A DNA stretch of 64,000 bases from assembly GCA_019119645.1 (NCBI GenBank), contig DWWR01000028.1:46160-110159 (forward strand), written 5' to 3'. A program made the position numbers and the translations under genes. This document shows, piece by piece, positions 15,508-25,053 of the stretch. The notes beneath the pieces were generated by a model. The model was given only the letters and a program-made list of their open reading frames with translations, made no database searches and had not been told where the DNA came from. Each line of letters opens with the position of its first letter. Within the stretch, counting starts at the first letter, position 1. This DNA comes from Anaerobutyricum faecale (GTDB lineage: Bacteria; Bacillota; Clostridia; Lachnospirales; Lachnospiraceae).

Positions 15508-16497
15508 TTATTCCACAGTGACGATCAGGTTATCTCCCGGCAGTTCGCCGATGAATTTCTGTTCCAGAGAAACCTGCGCGAAATCATCCATGGCGTCCTG
15601 ATTGATGTCCGTGGACACGATAATCTTCTGGAAAGCACTGTTAAGCACATCCAGTTCCAGGGACTTGCCTGTGGCCGCATTGATCTCATCATTGATGGTC
15701 TGGGCCGCCGTAGTCACATCTGCGTTGATGGCTTCCGTGGCCGCCTCATGCTGGGCCAGGAACTCGTTGACAATGTCCGGATGTTCTTCCATAAATTCAT
15801 TTCTTACTACCACAACGGCCACCGGATAATTGCCGTCCATGTAAAGTTCATCATAATCAAGGACGATCTCTGCGCCGTTCTGTACCAGCTGGGAGCCCCA
15901 TGGTTCCGGCACCACCGCCGCGTCAATGTTGCCCTGATCCATCAGATTCTGCACATCGGCGTTTTCCACGGCGGTCACCGTGACCGTTCCGCCCTCTTCC
16001 ACGGTGGATAATCCGTTATCAGATAACAGTTTCAGCAGGCACAGATGCTGGGTGTTTCCAATCTGCGGCACAGCCACCGTCTTGCCGTCCAGATCTGCCA
16101 CGGACTGGATATCGGAACCCGACGCTTTCACCAGCTCTGCTCCCGCCTGGGTGGACCCGGAAATTACAGATACATCGCCTTCAGAATTCACATTGGCGCT
16201 GATGGCCGGCACCGGACCGATATATCCGATATCGATATCGCCGGAAAACAGCGCTTCCACCTCGGCCGGACCTGCGTTGAAGGCCGTCCAGGATACGGTA
16301 GTATCATCGCCAAACGCTTCCTCCAGCGTTCCGTTGGCCTTCATATATAACGCCTGGGCGTGGGTCACATTGTTAAAATATCCGATATTGACATCGTTAT
16401 CTCCGCTGCCGCTTCCACCGCCGCAGCCTGCCAGTCCGGCCATAGCCGCGATCACTCCCGCTGCTGCAATCATTTTCTTTAATCCTTTTATTCTCAT
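15508..16497 (-). CDS. ABC transporter substrate-binding lipoprotein (SsuA/NMT1-like)
   Basis: Exported solute-binding protein of 329 residues. Lipobox LAGC places the lipidated cysteine at residue 25. The mature part begins VNIGYFNNVTHAQALY, then shows GDIDIGYIGPVPAISANVNS and LDGKTVAVPQIGNTQHLCLL, characteristic of the SsuA/TauA/NMT1 periplasmic-binding fold. First gene of the importer operon. Absence of desulfonation genes in the window leaves the ligand open. Confidence 0.9.
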   Translation of the reverse strand: MRIKGLKKMIAAAGVIAAMAGLAGCGGGSGSGDNDVNIGYFNNVTHAQALYMKANGTLEEAFGDDTTVSWTAFNAGPAEVEALFSGDIDIGYIGPVPAISANVNSEGDVSVISGSTQAGAELVKASGSDIQSVADLDGKTVAVPQIGNTQHLCLLKLLSDNGLSTVEEGGTVTVTAVENADVQNLMDQGNIDAAVVPEPWGSQLVQNGAEIVLDYDELYMDGNYPVAVVVVRNEFMEEHPDIVNEFLAQHEAATEAINADVTTAAQTINDEINAATGKSLELDVLNSAFQKIIVSTDINQDAMDDFAQVSLEQKFIGELPGDNLIVTVE

Positions 16498-16544
16498 ATT
16501 GACCTCCGTTTTCTTATTCTTTAAATTTTTTTGATGCCTTACTA

Positions 16545-16567
16545 TTCATGATGTTAAACTTCATGAA
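16545..16567. promoter_or_regulatory. Dyad upstream of ABC importer
   Basis: TTCATGA (16545-16551) and TCATGAA (16561-16567) form a 7-bp-arm dyad about 50 bases before the lipoprotein start, in a region rich in TTCATC/GATGA words. Placement suggests an operator for the importer genes; the binding protein is unknown. Confidence 0.4.
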
Positions 16568-16716
16568 TTTTTTGATTTTTCTTCATCATGTAGTTTGCAT
16601 CATTTTTCTTTCCTGATACCTGAACATATGCGCTTCATTTGCTCCCGCATTATCTGCGCTCCCGTATCTTACTTATATCTTATGAAAAAATACTTTTTCT
16701 CACAACCAGCTTTTTT

Positions 16717-16825
16717 GAAAACGTTTTCTCATTTTTTTCGTTGAATTTATGGGGTTTTTCCTGTATACTGAAAAAAGATGAAACACGTTTCATCTTTAAT
16801 AACACAATTTTAAGAAAACGTTTTC
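16717..16825 (+). promoter_or_regulatory. LacI-gene promoter with two GAAAACGTTTTC operators and a third dyad
   Basis: TTGAAT (16741-16746), a 17-base spacer and TATACT (16764-16769) form a vegetative promoter. Perfect palindromes GAAAACGTTTTC lie at 16717-16728 and 16814-16825, centres 97 bases apart. They match the LacI-family operator style with a central CG. A 10-bp-arm dyad AAGATGAAAC-AC-GTTTCATCTT (16775-16796) covers the expected transcription start. The second operator adjoins the AGGAGG ribosome binding site. Autorepression by looping is inferred. Confidence 0.7.
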
Positions 16826-16836
16826 AGGAGGTTCTT

Positions 16837-17871
16837 ATGTCTTTAAAAGAAATCGCCCGACGTGCGGGTACGTCCGTTTCCACGGTTTCCCGTGTATTAA
16901 ACAGTGAAAATTATAAATGTTCTGACCCGGAGCTGGAAAAGCGAATCTGGCAGGCCGCTCAGGAACTTTGCTACATTCCCAATTCCGCCGCCAGGGCTTT
17001 ACAGAAAGGAGAAAATGGTAACAAAACAGCAGAAGAAAAAGCCTGTCTTTTTGATATTTTCCTTACCCGCTTTCCTTCTCTGGACCAGGATCTGTTCTTC
17101 CAGGAGCTTTATGATGCTCTGAAAAAAGAACTCTTAAAACAGCGCTGTCTTCTGGGCCGTCTTCTGACTGTCCCGGATATCACCACCATGATGCAGGCGT
17201 CCACACCTTTTTCAGAGGATGGTCCCCGCGCCGACGGTCTGATTCTTCTGGGCAAATGTCCTTCGGAGCTGATTTCTCCGCTGAAAAACTACTATCATCA
17301 TCTGGTGGGCATCGACCGGAACCCAACGGACTTTGATTATGACGAGGTGGTGTGCAGCGGCACGGACGCCGCCGTCACCGCCATGGATTACCTCATCTCC
17401 CTGGGGCACAAAAAAATCGCCTACATAGGAGACTGCTCCTATGAGGCGAGGTATATCGGTTATTATCAATCTTTGATCAATCACAATCTGCCGCTGGATT
17501 ACTCCAATATCTATCCCACCAGCCAGACCAGGCAGGAGGGCATGCAGATGATGCAGGTGATCCTGCAGAAAAAGGAGCTGCCGTCCGCCATCTTCTGCGC
17601 CAACGACAGCACCGCCCTGGGCGTCTTTGACTGCCTGAAGACCCACCGCAGGAAGGGATATATTCCGTCCGTCATCTCCATCGACAACATTCAGGGATCC
17701 CAGGAGACAAAACCCATGCTCACCACCATCGATATCCCCAAAAAGGAAATGGCCCACCACGCGGTTCTTCTCCTCCTGGATCAGGTCCGCGGCGGTCACA
17801 AAGACGCGGTGCGCATGGAGCTGCCCTGCCGGCTCATCGTCCGGGAGAGCTGCTCCTGGTGCGCCGGGTAA
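16837..17871 (+). CDS. LacI family transcriptional regulator
   Basis: Repressor-type regulator of 344 residues. The helix-turn-helix is at the extreme N-terminus (SLKEIARRAGTSVSTVSRVL), followed by a periplasmic-binding-like effector domain (about 60-340) with LGHKKIAYIGD and AIFCANDSTALGVFDCL. The ATG at 16837 directly follows AGGAGG; an in-frame extension to 16639 would run through promoter and operators and is rejected. Effector is probably a sugar by family. It ends six bases before the convergent FtsX-type permease gene with no terminator between. Its targets may be itself and possibly the divergent importer. Confidence 0.92.
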   Translation: MSLKEIARRAGTSVSTVSRVLNSENYKCSDPELEKRIWQAAQELCYIPNSAARALQKGENGNKTAEEKACLFDIFLTRFPSLDQDLFFQELYDALKKELLKQRCLLGRLLTVPDITTMMQASTPFSEDGPRADGLILLGKCPSELISPLKNYYHHLVGIDRNPTDFDYDEVVCSGTDAAVTAMDYLISLGHKKIAYIGDCSYEARYIGYYQSLINHNLPLDYSNIYPTSQTRQEGMQMMQVILQKKELPSAIFCANDSTALGVFDCLKTHRRKGYIPSVISIDNIQGSQETKPMLTTIDIPKKEMAHHAVLLLLDQVRGGHKDAVRMELPCRLIVRESCSWCAG

Positions 17872-17877
17872 AACATT

Positions 17878-20490
17878 TTATCCATTGAACCGCCGCAGCC
17901 GTTCCACCACGCTCTCCCGTTTGAAGAACCGGAAGGCCGCCGCCGGAACTAACGCTCCCAGAATGAGGAGAACCGGGAATGTAATCGCCATCGGCCAGAT
18001 GACAAAGTGATATTTCAGGAACCACATTCCTCCGGAGAGCACCCGCAGCGCCGTGAGGGAAAACAGGGTGCCGAATACCAGGGAAAATCCGATGGTGGCA
18101 ATGGCGTAGTACAGTCCTTCCATGATGAGCATCCGGCGAAGCTGCCGTTTGGTCATGCCGATGGCTTCCAGCATGGCAAACTCGCCCTGTCTGGTCACAA
18201 TGCCCGTGAGGATGGAATTGACGAAATTCAAAATACCAATAATCCCGATCACCAGAGACAGAACGCCGCCGATCAGGGTAAACAGACCGATCATTCCGTC
18301 AAACTGTTCCAGCCAGTACCCTTTGGATTCAAAGTCCATGGTCGGTTCCACCTGGGAGGTATACGCTTCCAGCTCATCGGCAATCGCCGCTTCCTTATCG
18401 TCTTCTGCATTAAAAGAGAAGCACATCAGATACTTATCTGACTCCATCTCTTTAAATACTTTGGAAGGTACATAATAGAAAAACGGCGTCATAAAACTAC
18501 GGTTGGTCAGGGCATAACTGTTATCTTTGATGAGAGCCAGCACTTCAAATTCTCTGGTCCGTCCATCGGCGCAGGTGAGCGTCACCTTGTCGCCCGGCTG
18601 GTGGACAATGGTGTCTTCTTCCACTTTCCCATAATCATCCGTTCCCACACTGGCAAGAATATATTTTCCGGTATTCATCTCTTCTTTCAGCACTTCCGGA
18701 TCAGACTCCCCTTTGTACACCTCGATGATGGAGTAGAAAAAGTCGTCTATACCATAGAAAGATACCAGCCAGTTATCGTCGTCAAAGGAGTTCAGTTCCA
18801 TGACTTCTCCCCCGAACTCCTCGCCCGGCTCGCCGTCTGCCGTCCTTGGGAAATAATCCGGCGCTTCCCAGGAATCTTTGCGCAGACCAAAATTCTGCGT
18901 CATATAAATCCGTCCGCCATCCTGATAACCGTCCAGGGACTGACAGTACTCCACGAAAGACTCCGTCAGATTTTCCTCATCAATGGTGTCATCTGATGCG
19001 CCGTTATATCCTGCCATAACGTTAAAATAATTGGCGTTGGCCACCTGAAAATCTGTGGCAACAAATCGTTTCAGATACGTATCCAGGTCAAAGGAGTGGG
19101 TCACGGTAAATACACTGTTCAAAAGAACAATGGCAAGAGACAGGGAAAAAATGACCAGAACCGTCCGCTTTTTATTCCTTCCCAGATTGGAAAGGGCCAT
19201 CTTCGGTAGCTTGCCGCCGTCGGTGGATTTCTTGCCTTTTTTCTTTCCCCCGGCGTTGTCCGCATAACGTACCGCCTCCACAGGAGAGACTTTTGCCGCG
19301 ATCCGGGCCGGTTTTCCGGTGGATATCCATACGGTAATGAGAGTAAATACCGCGGAACCGACGAAAATCAGCGGGTGGATGGACACAGTCACATCATTAC
19401 CCACATAAGATGTCATGGCCATCACTCTCGGCATCATGGCTCTTCCGATGAGATATCCGAAAACCAGTCCTGCCGGAATTCCCATGATTCCAAGGAAAAG
19501 CGCCTGCCGCCGGATAATTTTCTTAATCTGACGCCCTGTGGCTCCGATGGTTTTCAGCAGCCCATAGTACTGGATGTCCCGGATCACGGATATCTGGAAA
19601 ATGTTATAAATGATCAGATATCCCGTCAGGATGATCAGGAGCAGTCCGCCTGCCACAGCTCCCATCGTAAAAGGATCTGACTCGGTGCTGCCGGATACAT
19701 AGGCCCAGTTTACATTGCTTGCCACATAATCCGGACTGGACTCGTCCGTGGAATATCCGGCATTTTCTATCACCTTATCTAATTTTTTCTGGATAGAAAA
19801 AGAATTGGAAAACATCACATCCATGCGGATGACTCCCGTCGGGGAATAATCTTCGTCATAAGTGTAGACCAATTCATCGGCATGAGCGCTTAAATAAGCA
19901 TCGGACACAATGGCAAATCCCACGTCAAGAGCCGGGTCGGCCTTGATGACGCCGGACACCGTAAAGGTACGCTCCGTCACATTTTCATCAGACGATTTGA
20001 TTCTTAATTGCAGCGTCACCTGCTGTCCGGCTTCCGGCGAAAGCCCCAGCAGATCCATGGATACATCATCCATGAGAATCTCATCGGCTGCTTCCGGCGC
20101 CCGTCCGTCAATGATATCAATAAAACAGTGCGGATAATGATACTGCGGGTAATACCAGATCTCCATATGCCGCTTAAGGAACTCCTCATTTTCCACACGG
20201 TCCGCCATAAGCATACAATCTGCCGACTCCACGATGGACGGATCTTTGCTCAGCTTCTCGTACTGCTCTTTGGTAAGATTCTTAATGACGCCGTGACAGT
20301 CACTGCCCGACTGGCGCATGGTCGCCCGCTGAAAATTCTCCACTGTACCGATGCCCAGTGTAAACAACGTGGTAAACAACATGGCCGTAAGGGCGATGGC
20401 CAGCACCGCAATGATATTTCTTGTCCGGGACGCCCGGAAGCTCCGGTCCGCCAGCCGCCGGATCACCTTCTTATTCTTCACCTTACGCAT
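17878..20490 (-). CDS. ABC transporter permease with two FtsX domains
   Basis: Large membrane protein of 870 residues. A first helix at about 20-45 (NIIAVLAIALTAMLFTTLFT) is followed by a big extracytoplasmic domain. Two FtsX-like three-helix bundles follow (LLIILTGYLIIYNIFQIS region and the C-terminal LVIGIIGILNFVNSI region). Such proteins with a LolD/MacB-type ATPase act in export, peptide resistance or lipid handling. The ATG at 20490 overlaps the ATPase stop by eight bases; the longer frame to 20562 is inside the ATPase gene. Context with two-component systems favours an antimicrobial-peptide or envelope-stress role (inference). Confidence 0.88.
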   Translation of the reverse strand: MRKVKNKKVIRRLADRSFRASRTRNIIAVLAIALTAMLFTTLFTLGIGTVENFQRATMRQSGSDCHGVIKNLTKEQYEKLSKDPSIVESADCMLMADRVENEEFLKRHMEIWYYPQYHYPHCFIDIIDGRAPEAADEILMDDVSMDLLGLSPEAGQQVTLQLRIKSSDENVTERTFTVSGVIKADPALDVGFAIVSDAYLSAHADELVYTYDEDYSPTGVIRMDVMFSNSFSIQKKLDKVIENAGYSTDESSPDYVASNVNWAYVSGSTESDPFTMGAVAGGLLLIILTGYLIIYNIFQISVIRDIQYYGLLKTIGATGRQIKKIIRRQALFLGIMGIPAGLVFGYLIGRAMMPRVMAMTSYVGNDVTVSIHPLIFVGSAVFTLITVWISTGKPARIAAKVSPVEAVRYADNAGGKKKGKKSTDGGKLPKMALSNLGRNKKRTVLVIFSLSLAIVLLNSVFTVTHSFDLDTYLKRFVATDFQVANANYFNVMAGYNGASDDTIDEENLTESFVEYCQSLDGYQDGGRIYMTQNFGLRKDSWEAPDYFPRTADGEPGEEFGGEVMELNSFDDDNWLVSFYGIDDFFYSIIEVYKGESDPEVLKEEMNTGKYILASVGTDDYGKVEEDTIVHQPGDKVTLTCADGRTREFEVLALIKDNSYALTNRSFMTPFFYYVPSKVFKEMESDKYLMCFSFNAEDDKEAAIADELEAYTSQVEPTMDFESKGYWLEQFDGMIGLFTLIGGVLSLVIGIIGILNFVNSILTGIVTRQGEFAMLEAIGMTKRQLRRMLIMEGLYYAIATIGFSLVFGTLFSLTALRVLSGGMWFLKYHFVIWPMAITFPVLLILGALVPAAAFRFFKRESVVERLRRFNG

Positions 20491-21163
20491 CCCGCTCACC
20501 ACCTTTGATCTTTCCATCCTCAATACGGACAATCCTGTCAGCCAGCTGCGCGATCTCCTCATTGTGCGTGATCATCACGATGGTCTGCCCGAACTTTTCT
20601 CCGGTCACCTTTAAAAGACTCAGCACATCCTGACTAGTCCGTGAATCCAGATTTCCCGTCGGCTCATCGCAGAGCAATATCGCCGGCTTCGTCGCCAGCG
20701 CCCTGGCGATGGCCACCCGCTGCTGCTGTCCGCCGGAAAGCTGGTTAGGCATACTGTGAAGCCGGTCTTTAAGGCCCAGCACCTCCGCCACCTGATTCAC
20801 ATACTCCGTATCCACCTCGTTGCCGTCCAGCTCGATGGGCAGAACGATATTCTCGTAGACATTTAATACCGGCACCAGATTATAACTCTGGAACACAAAA
20901 CCGATCTTCCGCCGCCGGAAAATACACAGCGCATCCTCCTTTAGTCCGGAAATGTCCTTCCCATCCACAAAGACACTGCCCTCTGTGGGATAATCCAGTC
21001 CTCCTAACATATGAAGCAGCGTGGATTTTCCGCTGCCGCTGGTACCTACAATGGCCACGAATTCCCCTCTGTCCACACTGAGATTTACCCCATCCAGCGC
21101 CTTCACAAGACTTTCTCCATTTCCATAATATTTCTTTAAATCCTTCGTCTGCAATACCTTCAT
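20483..21163 (-). CDS. ABC transporter ATPase, MacB/LolD type
   Basis: ATPase of 226 residues paired with the FtsX permease. Walker A is GTSGSGKST, signature LSGGQQQRVAIARAL, Walker B ILLCDEPTGNLD, and the switch region is IVMITHNEEIAQLADR. The ATG at 21163 has GGGAGG upstream; a nine-codon extension is possible but lacks a signal. The gene lies apart from the two-component genes, separated by the second ABC pair and a small plus-strand frame. Confidence 0.93.
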   Translation of the reverse strand: MKVLQTKDLKKYYGNGESLVKALDGVNLSVDRGEFVAIVGTSGSGKSTLLHMLGGLDYPTEGSVFVDGKDISGLKEDALCIFRRRKIGFVFQSYNLVPVLNVYENIVLPIELDGNEVDTEYVNQVAEVLGLKDRLHSMPNQLSGGQQQRVAIARALATKPAILLCDEPTGNLDSRTSQDVLSLLKVTGEKFGQTIVMITHNEEIAQLADRIVRIEDGKIKGGERDA

Positions 21164-21243
21164 TATCAATCGCCTCCCTGTTTGCTTCATATTGTTATTC
21201 TATCATTTCATTCTTTCCACAATCTTTCCGGAATCTAACATAT

Positions 21244-21570
21244 GTGAAAGAATTGGGGACGCTCTCTTTCCTTCTTTTGAGAAAACTCAAAATTTTCCAT
21301 GTTTTATATTTTATTCTTTCAAAAGATAATTGTAGAGGAACTGCTGACTTTTCTAACAGCGATGTTGATTTGCATGAAATCTGTGAACGCGCTTATGAAG
21401 AGTTTCACAGAATAAGCTATCAACTTCAAATATCTAATCAATGCCTCGTTGATTTAAGACTGGATCTCAACATCTTTAAGGACGCTGTCTCTAAAGAATT
21501 CCATTCCCTGAACGATAAGATGGACACCGTGATCGAAGTACTGCGTGAAAAGGAACTGCTGCCGCGGTAA
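21244..21570 (+). CDS. Small hypothetical protein, possibly a remnant
   Basis: Open frame of 108 codons beginning with GTG and lacking a clear ribosome binding site. The C-terminal half looks protein-like: acidic and helical, with DLHEICERAYEEFHRISYQL and a heptad-like end FHSLNDKMDTVIEVLREKEL. The first 30 residues are hydrophobic and basic and less convincing. I do not recognise a family. It may be the 3' part of a decayed gene. A weak hairpin follows. Confidence 0.4.
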   Translation: MKELGTLSFLLLRKLKIFHVLYFILSKDNCRGTADFSNSDVDLHEICERAYEEFHRISYQLQISNQCLVDLRLDLNIFKDAVSKEFHSLNDKMDTVIEVLREKELLPR

Positions 21571-21581
21571 ACACGGCAGCA
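21557..21581. terminator. Hairpin between convergent frames
   Basis: TGCTGCCG (21557-21564) pairs with CGGCAGCA (21574-21581). The downstream T-content is modest on either strand, so it is a weak terminator candidate for the small plus-strand gene and the BcrB-like permease gene. Confidence 0.4.
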
Positions 21582-21602
21582 AAGTCTGCTTATTCTGCAC
21601 AT

Positions 21603-22307
21603 CTACTGCAGTATGGCGACCTTTTTCTGAAAGGTCACATATGTGGCGATTGCCGTGACAGCCGCTGCCATGGCAATCTGCCCGATGCTTTCATGCATGA
21701 CGGAATCTCTGGTAAGCATCAGCTGGCGCAGGAAAAATACAACCAAAGCGCTTATGATAGCGGATGGCACTGATTTTTTTATCATACCGATGATAAATGG
21801 CCACAGAGATAAGATGGCGCAGGTCAGAATACTGCTTCCCGCTGAGATCAGCCAGAGGACCGGAAAAGATGGAAGAAATGTATCTTCCAACATGTCAAAA
21901 GCAGCATCGGCCCCCACGAGCCAGCCGCAGCAGCACAGATAACCCAGCGCCATGGCAGCCGCTGTGAACAAGATGATGATCATAAGTTTTGCTGCAATGA
22001 GCCGTTTCTTGTTCAACGGACAGGTAAATAAGATCATGATTGTTCTGTTATTGTATTCTCCGATGACAAAGGAAGACGTCTGTACCGATGCATATACGAG
22101 AAAGAGCAGCGGCAGCAGGATTTCCGTCACCTGAAACATGGACATAAAACTATCTCTTGTCTGTTCCGGGTCTGTCATGCTGTCCACCATAGAAACGGTC
22201 AGAAACAGCAGACAAAACAGATATAAAAATATGGTGATTAATATATTTCTTTTCAGATTGAATTTCCGAAACTCCAGACGGAGCAGATGAGTCATTGTGT
22301 TTTCCAT
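21603..22307 (-). CDS. ABC-2 type permease, bacitracin/lantibiotic-immunity type
   Basis: Membrane protein of 234 residues with six predicted helices, of the ABC-2 family used by BcrB and LanE/LanG-like immunity transporters (MTHLLRLEFRKFNLKRNIL, FVIGEYNNRTIMILFTCPL). It starts directly behind the ATPase stop. With the ATPase, histidine kinase and response regulator upstream it completes a regulator-kinase-ATPase-permease operon that in related bacteria responds to and removes cell-wall-active peptides. Substrate unknown. Confidence 0.85.
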   Translation of the reverse strand: MENTMTHLLRLEFRKFNLKRNILITIFLYLFCLLFLTVSMVDSMTDPEQTRDSFMSMFQVTEILLPLLFLVYASVQTSSFVIGEYNNRTIMILFTCPLNKKRLIAAKLMIIILFTAAAMALGYLCCCGWLVGADAAFDMLEDTFLPSFPVLWLISAGSSILTCAILSLWPFIIGMIKKSVPSAIISALVVFFLRQLMLTRDSVMHESIGQIAMAAAVTAIATYVTFQKKVAILQ

Positions 22308-22308
22308 C

Positions 22309-23226
22309 TCAGTCCTCTCCTCTCGTATACGCAAAAAAATAATCTTCCAGGGTACTCTGCTTTCGGACAAGTTCTTCCAGTCCGATTCCATGATTCACGA
22401 GCATTGCCGCAATCTCCCTGGGGGAAAGCTCCGGATCAAAAATCTGGATCCTGTTTTCCTGGAGTACTTTCATCCCGGATATCTGCTTCTCTTTTTCCAG
22501 CAGAGCGGCCGCCCGGCTCACATCATCCACTTTGATTTCCAGGTAATCCGACCGGTATGCATGAATTTCATCTATGGAAATTTCTTTCCGCAATATTCCG
22601 CCGGATAATATGCCGATTGTATCCGCCATTTGTTCCACTTCCGCTAAAATGTGGCTGGAAATAAAGATGGTGACACCTTCTTCCCGGCTGAGTCTCTGAA
22701 ACAGCTGGCGCATCTCGCGGATCCCCTCCGGATCCAGAGCATTGATGGGTTCATCCAGAATCAGGAGCTGTGGACGGGTAAGAATGGCCCTGCCGATAGC
22801 CAGCCTCTGTTTCATTCCCAGTGAATACTGGGAAACTGGTTTGTTTTCCACATGATGAAGCCGCACTTCTTCCAGAACTTCTCCAATACGTTCCCGGTTA
22901 TAATACCCCATGTAATCGCAGTACATTTCCAGATTTTGCTGCGCCGTCATCTTTTCATAAAAATATGGATTCTCAATAATCGAACCCATACGTTTCAGAC
23001 ATTCATAGCTGCTATCTGTGAGTTTTTCCCCGAAGAGAAAGATCTCCCCGCTGTCCGGAGCAATGAGATTCAGCAGCATTTTCATTATGGTGCTTTTCCC
23101 TGCTCCATTGGGCCCCACACATCCGTAGATTTCTCCCTGTTTTACATGAAGGCTGACCGACTTCACCGCTGTCTTTTTCTTATAAGATTTTGTCAGATGA
23201 TTTGTCCTGATCACATCATTCATCAT
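22309..23226 (-). CDS. ABC transporter ATPase, BcrA-like
   Basis: ATPase of 305 residues. Walker A is GPNGAGKST, the signature SLGMKQRLAIGRAI, Walker B LLILDEPINALDPEGI, and the C-terminal accessory domain typical of BcrA/LanF is present. Two adjacent ATG codons (23226 and 23223) follow AGGAGG; the first is used here. Pairs with the downstream ABC-2 permease. The start lies 70 bases after the kinase stop. Confidence 0.92.
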   Translation of the reverse strand: MMNDVIRTNHLTKSYKKKTAVKSVSLHVKQGEIYGCVGPNGAGKSTIMKMLLNLIAPDSGEIFLFGEKLTDSSYECLKRMGSIIENPYFYEKMTAQQNLEMYCDYMGYYNRERIGEVLEEVRLHHVENKPVSQYSLGMKQRLAIGRAILTRPQLLILDEPINALDPEGIREMRQLFQRLSREEGVTIFISSHILAEVEQMADTIGILSGGILRKEISIDEIHAYRSDYLEIKVDDVSRAAALLEKEKQISGMKVLQENRIQIFDPELSPREIAAMLVNHGIGLEELVRKQSTLEDYFFAYTRGED

Positions 23227-23297
23227 CAAGACCTCCTTTCGCAAAACAGTATACAAAACGGACTTCTCTTTTTTGTGCCAAAATTCTCACTTTTTTC

Positions 23298-24308
23298 TCA
23301 CTTTTCCGGGCAGGCATTAAAAACCAGCCGGAACACCGCTCCCCGGCCTTTTTTGCTGTGAACAAAAAGGTCTGCCTGCATCTGCCCGGCCAGGTTCCGG
23401 GCGATGGAAAGACCGAGACCGCTGCCGCGCCCCTTTGTATAAGTTCTTAAAAATATTCTCTCCTGATCTTCCACGGGGATGCCTTCTCCATGGTCTTCCA
23501 CCTCTATCTGAACTTTTTCTTCATTCTGGCTGAGACGAACGGCAAGATATTGGCCGCTGTCACCATATTTCACCGCATTATCCAGCAAATTTTTGAGAAT
23601 CCTCGTCACCGCCTCCCCGTCAGCCATCACATGACAGGGTTCTTCCGGTATCTCTATGTCAACGTGGAACTGGTTCTCTTCCAACAGATTGTAGTAATCC
23701 AGCAACACTTCATGACAAATCCGCACGAGGTTTATTTTTTGAATATGGAAAATGCTGTCGCCGGATTCCAGCTTGGACAGCGTAAAAAAATCTTCCATGA
23801 GCGACGCCATTTCATCGGCCTTCTGATAAATCTTCTCCGCCATCTCTGAGAGATTCCCGGGGGACACCTTTTCCATCAGATGTTCCTGCCGGGTTCCTTT
23901 TTCCCGGATCTCATTCTGCGGAATTCCTTCTCGCTGAATTTCTCTTCGCCGGGTTTCTTTTTGCAGCATCTCACTGTAACCTTTCAGCACGGTGAGCGGC
24001 GTCCGCAGATCGTGAGAGACGTTTGTCAGCACCTGCTGCATGGATCTTCGGGTGCGGTCATAGTCTGTTTTTTGCCGATAGTATTTCTCCAGCATCCGGT
24101 TTACCTCCGCCGCCATGCTCTTTATGGCCGGATTGTCAGAGGGGACAAGGATATAGCCTCCCTCTCTGCCCTGACGTACCTGCCTGAGCCGTTCATCGAG
24201 ATACAGAAGCTCCCGGTGAAGATGCAGATATTTTCTTCTTTCCCACAGATACAAAGAAAAAAGGCAGAGGGACACAAACATCCATCCTGCCATCATCCAG
24301 ATATTCAT
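23298..24308 (-). CDS. Sensor histidine kinase of the BcrAB-like operon
   Basis: Membrane kinase of 336 residues with a single N-terminal helix (MMAGWMFVSLCLFSLYLW) and almost no extracellular loop, the layout of intramembrane-sensing kinases, which often rely on their ABC transporter for sensing. The H-box NVSHDLRTPLTVLKGY lies mid-protein, followed by the N-box NLLDNAVKYGDSG and a GLGLSIARNLAG ATP lid. A charged, R/E-rich insertion lies between the phosphoacceptor helices. The start follows the regulator stop directly. Confidence 0.92.
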   Translation of the reverse strand: MNIWMMAGWMFVSLCLFSLYLWERRKYLHLHRELLYLDERLRQVRQGREGGYILVPSDNPAIKSMAAEVNRMLEKYYRQKTDYDRTRRSMQQVLTNVSHDLRTPLTVLKGYSEMLQKETRRREIQREGIPQNEIREKGTRQEHLMEKVSPGNLSEMAEKIYQKADEMASLMEDFFTLSKLESGDSIFHIQKINLVRICHEVLLDYYNLLEENQFHVDIEIPEEPCHVMADGEAVTRILKNLLDNAVKYGDSGQYLAVRLSQNEEKVQIEVEDHGEGIPVEDQERIFLRTYTKGRGSGLGLSIARNLAGQMQADLFVHSKKGRGAVFRLVFNACPEK

Positions 24309-25019
24309 TTATTCTTCCTCCATCTTATAGCCGATTCCCCAGAGTGTCTTGATGTAAGTCTTGTCCGAGTTCCGCGGATCTCTGAGTTTGGCACGGAGCC
24401 GGTTCATGTGGGAATTCACCACATTTTCTTCCCCATAATAAGGCTCCTTCCATATCTGTTCGTAAAGGCTTTCCTTGGAAAAGGCCCGTCCCGGATTGGA
24501 CGCCAGCAGCGAGAGAATATCAAACTCAGTTCTGGTCAGATTCAGGGAACGCCCACTCTGTGTGACTGTACGTTTTGACACATTTATCTTCAAATCTTTA
24601 TAGGTCAGAACCTCTTCTTCCTGACCGCTCTTATCATACTGCAGTGCCCGCCGGAGATTTGCCCGGATCCTAGCCGTCAGCTCAATGAGAGAAAAAGGCT
24701 TGACCACATAGTCATCGGCCCCCAGATTCAGTCCCATTACCTTGTCGGTATCATCATCTTTGGCCGTGATGATTATAATGGGAAGACTGCTTTCCTTCCG
24801 GATCGCTTTGATCACTTCCATTCCGCTCATGTCCGGCAGCATCAGATCCACCAGCGCCAGGACGTATCTTTCACCGTCAAAAGAAGAAAGGGCGGAATCT
24901 CCGTCGTGAAACATCTCCACCTGAAAAGATTCCCCCAGCAGATAATTTTGTATCATCGTGCCGATCGCCGGATCGTCCTCCACCAGAAAGATTTTCTGCC
25001 GGCTGCTGTTATTCATCAT
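24309..25019 (-). CDS. OmpR-family response regulator of the BcrAB-like operon
   Basis: Response regulator of 236 residues. The receiver domain (1-120) has VEDD acidic residues, phosphoacceptor in ALVDLMLPDMSGMEV and the lysine in GADDYVVKPFS. The winged-helix DNA-binding domain follows (NLTRTEFDILSLLASNPGR and VVNSHMNRLRAKL). The start has GGAGGAG upstream. A 20-bp periodic repeat at 25054-25139 directly upstream is a likely binding array for this or a sister regulator. Confidence 0.94.
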   Translation of the reverse strand: MMNNSSRQKIFLVEDDPAIGTMIQNYLLGESFQVEMFHDGDSALSSFDGERYVLALVDLMLPDMSGMEVIKAIRKESSLPIIIITAKDDDTDKVMGLNLGADDYVVKPFSLIELTARIRANLRRALQYDKSGQEEEVLTYKDLKINVSKRTVTQSGRSLNLTRTEFDILSLLASNPGRAFSKESLYEQIWKEPYYGEENVVNSHMNRLRAKLRDPRNSDKTYIKTLWGIGYKMEEE

Positions 25020-25053
25020 CTCTCGCTCCTCCCATGAAGGAAATCGCTTCCCT

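Noticed and set aside
16639..16836. N-terminal extension of the LacI regulator
   Set aside because: It would translate through the promoter and operators; the ATG at 16837 has AGGAGG and starts exactly at the helix-turn-helix.
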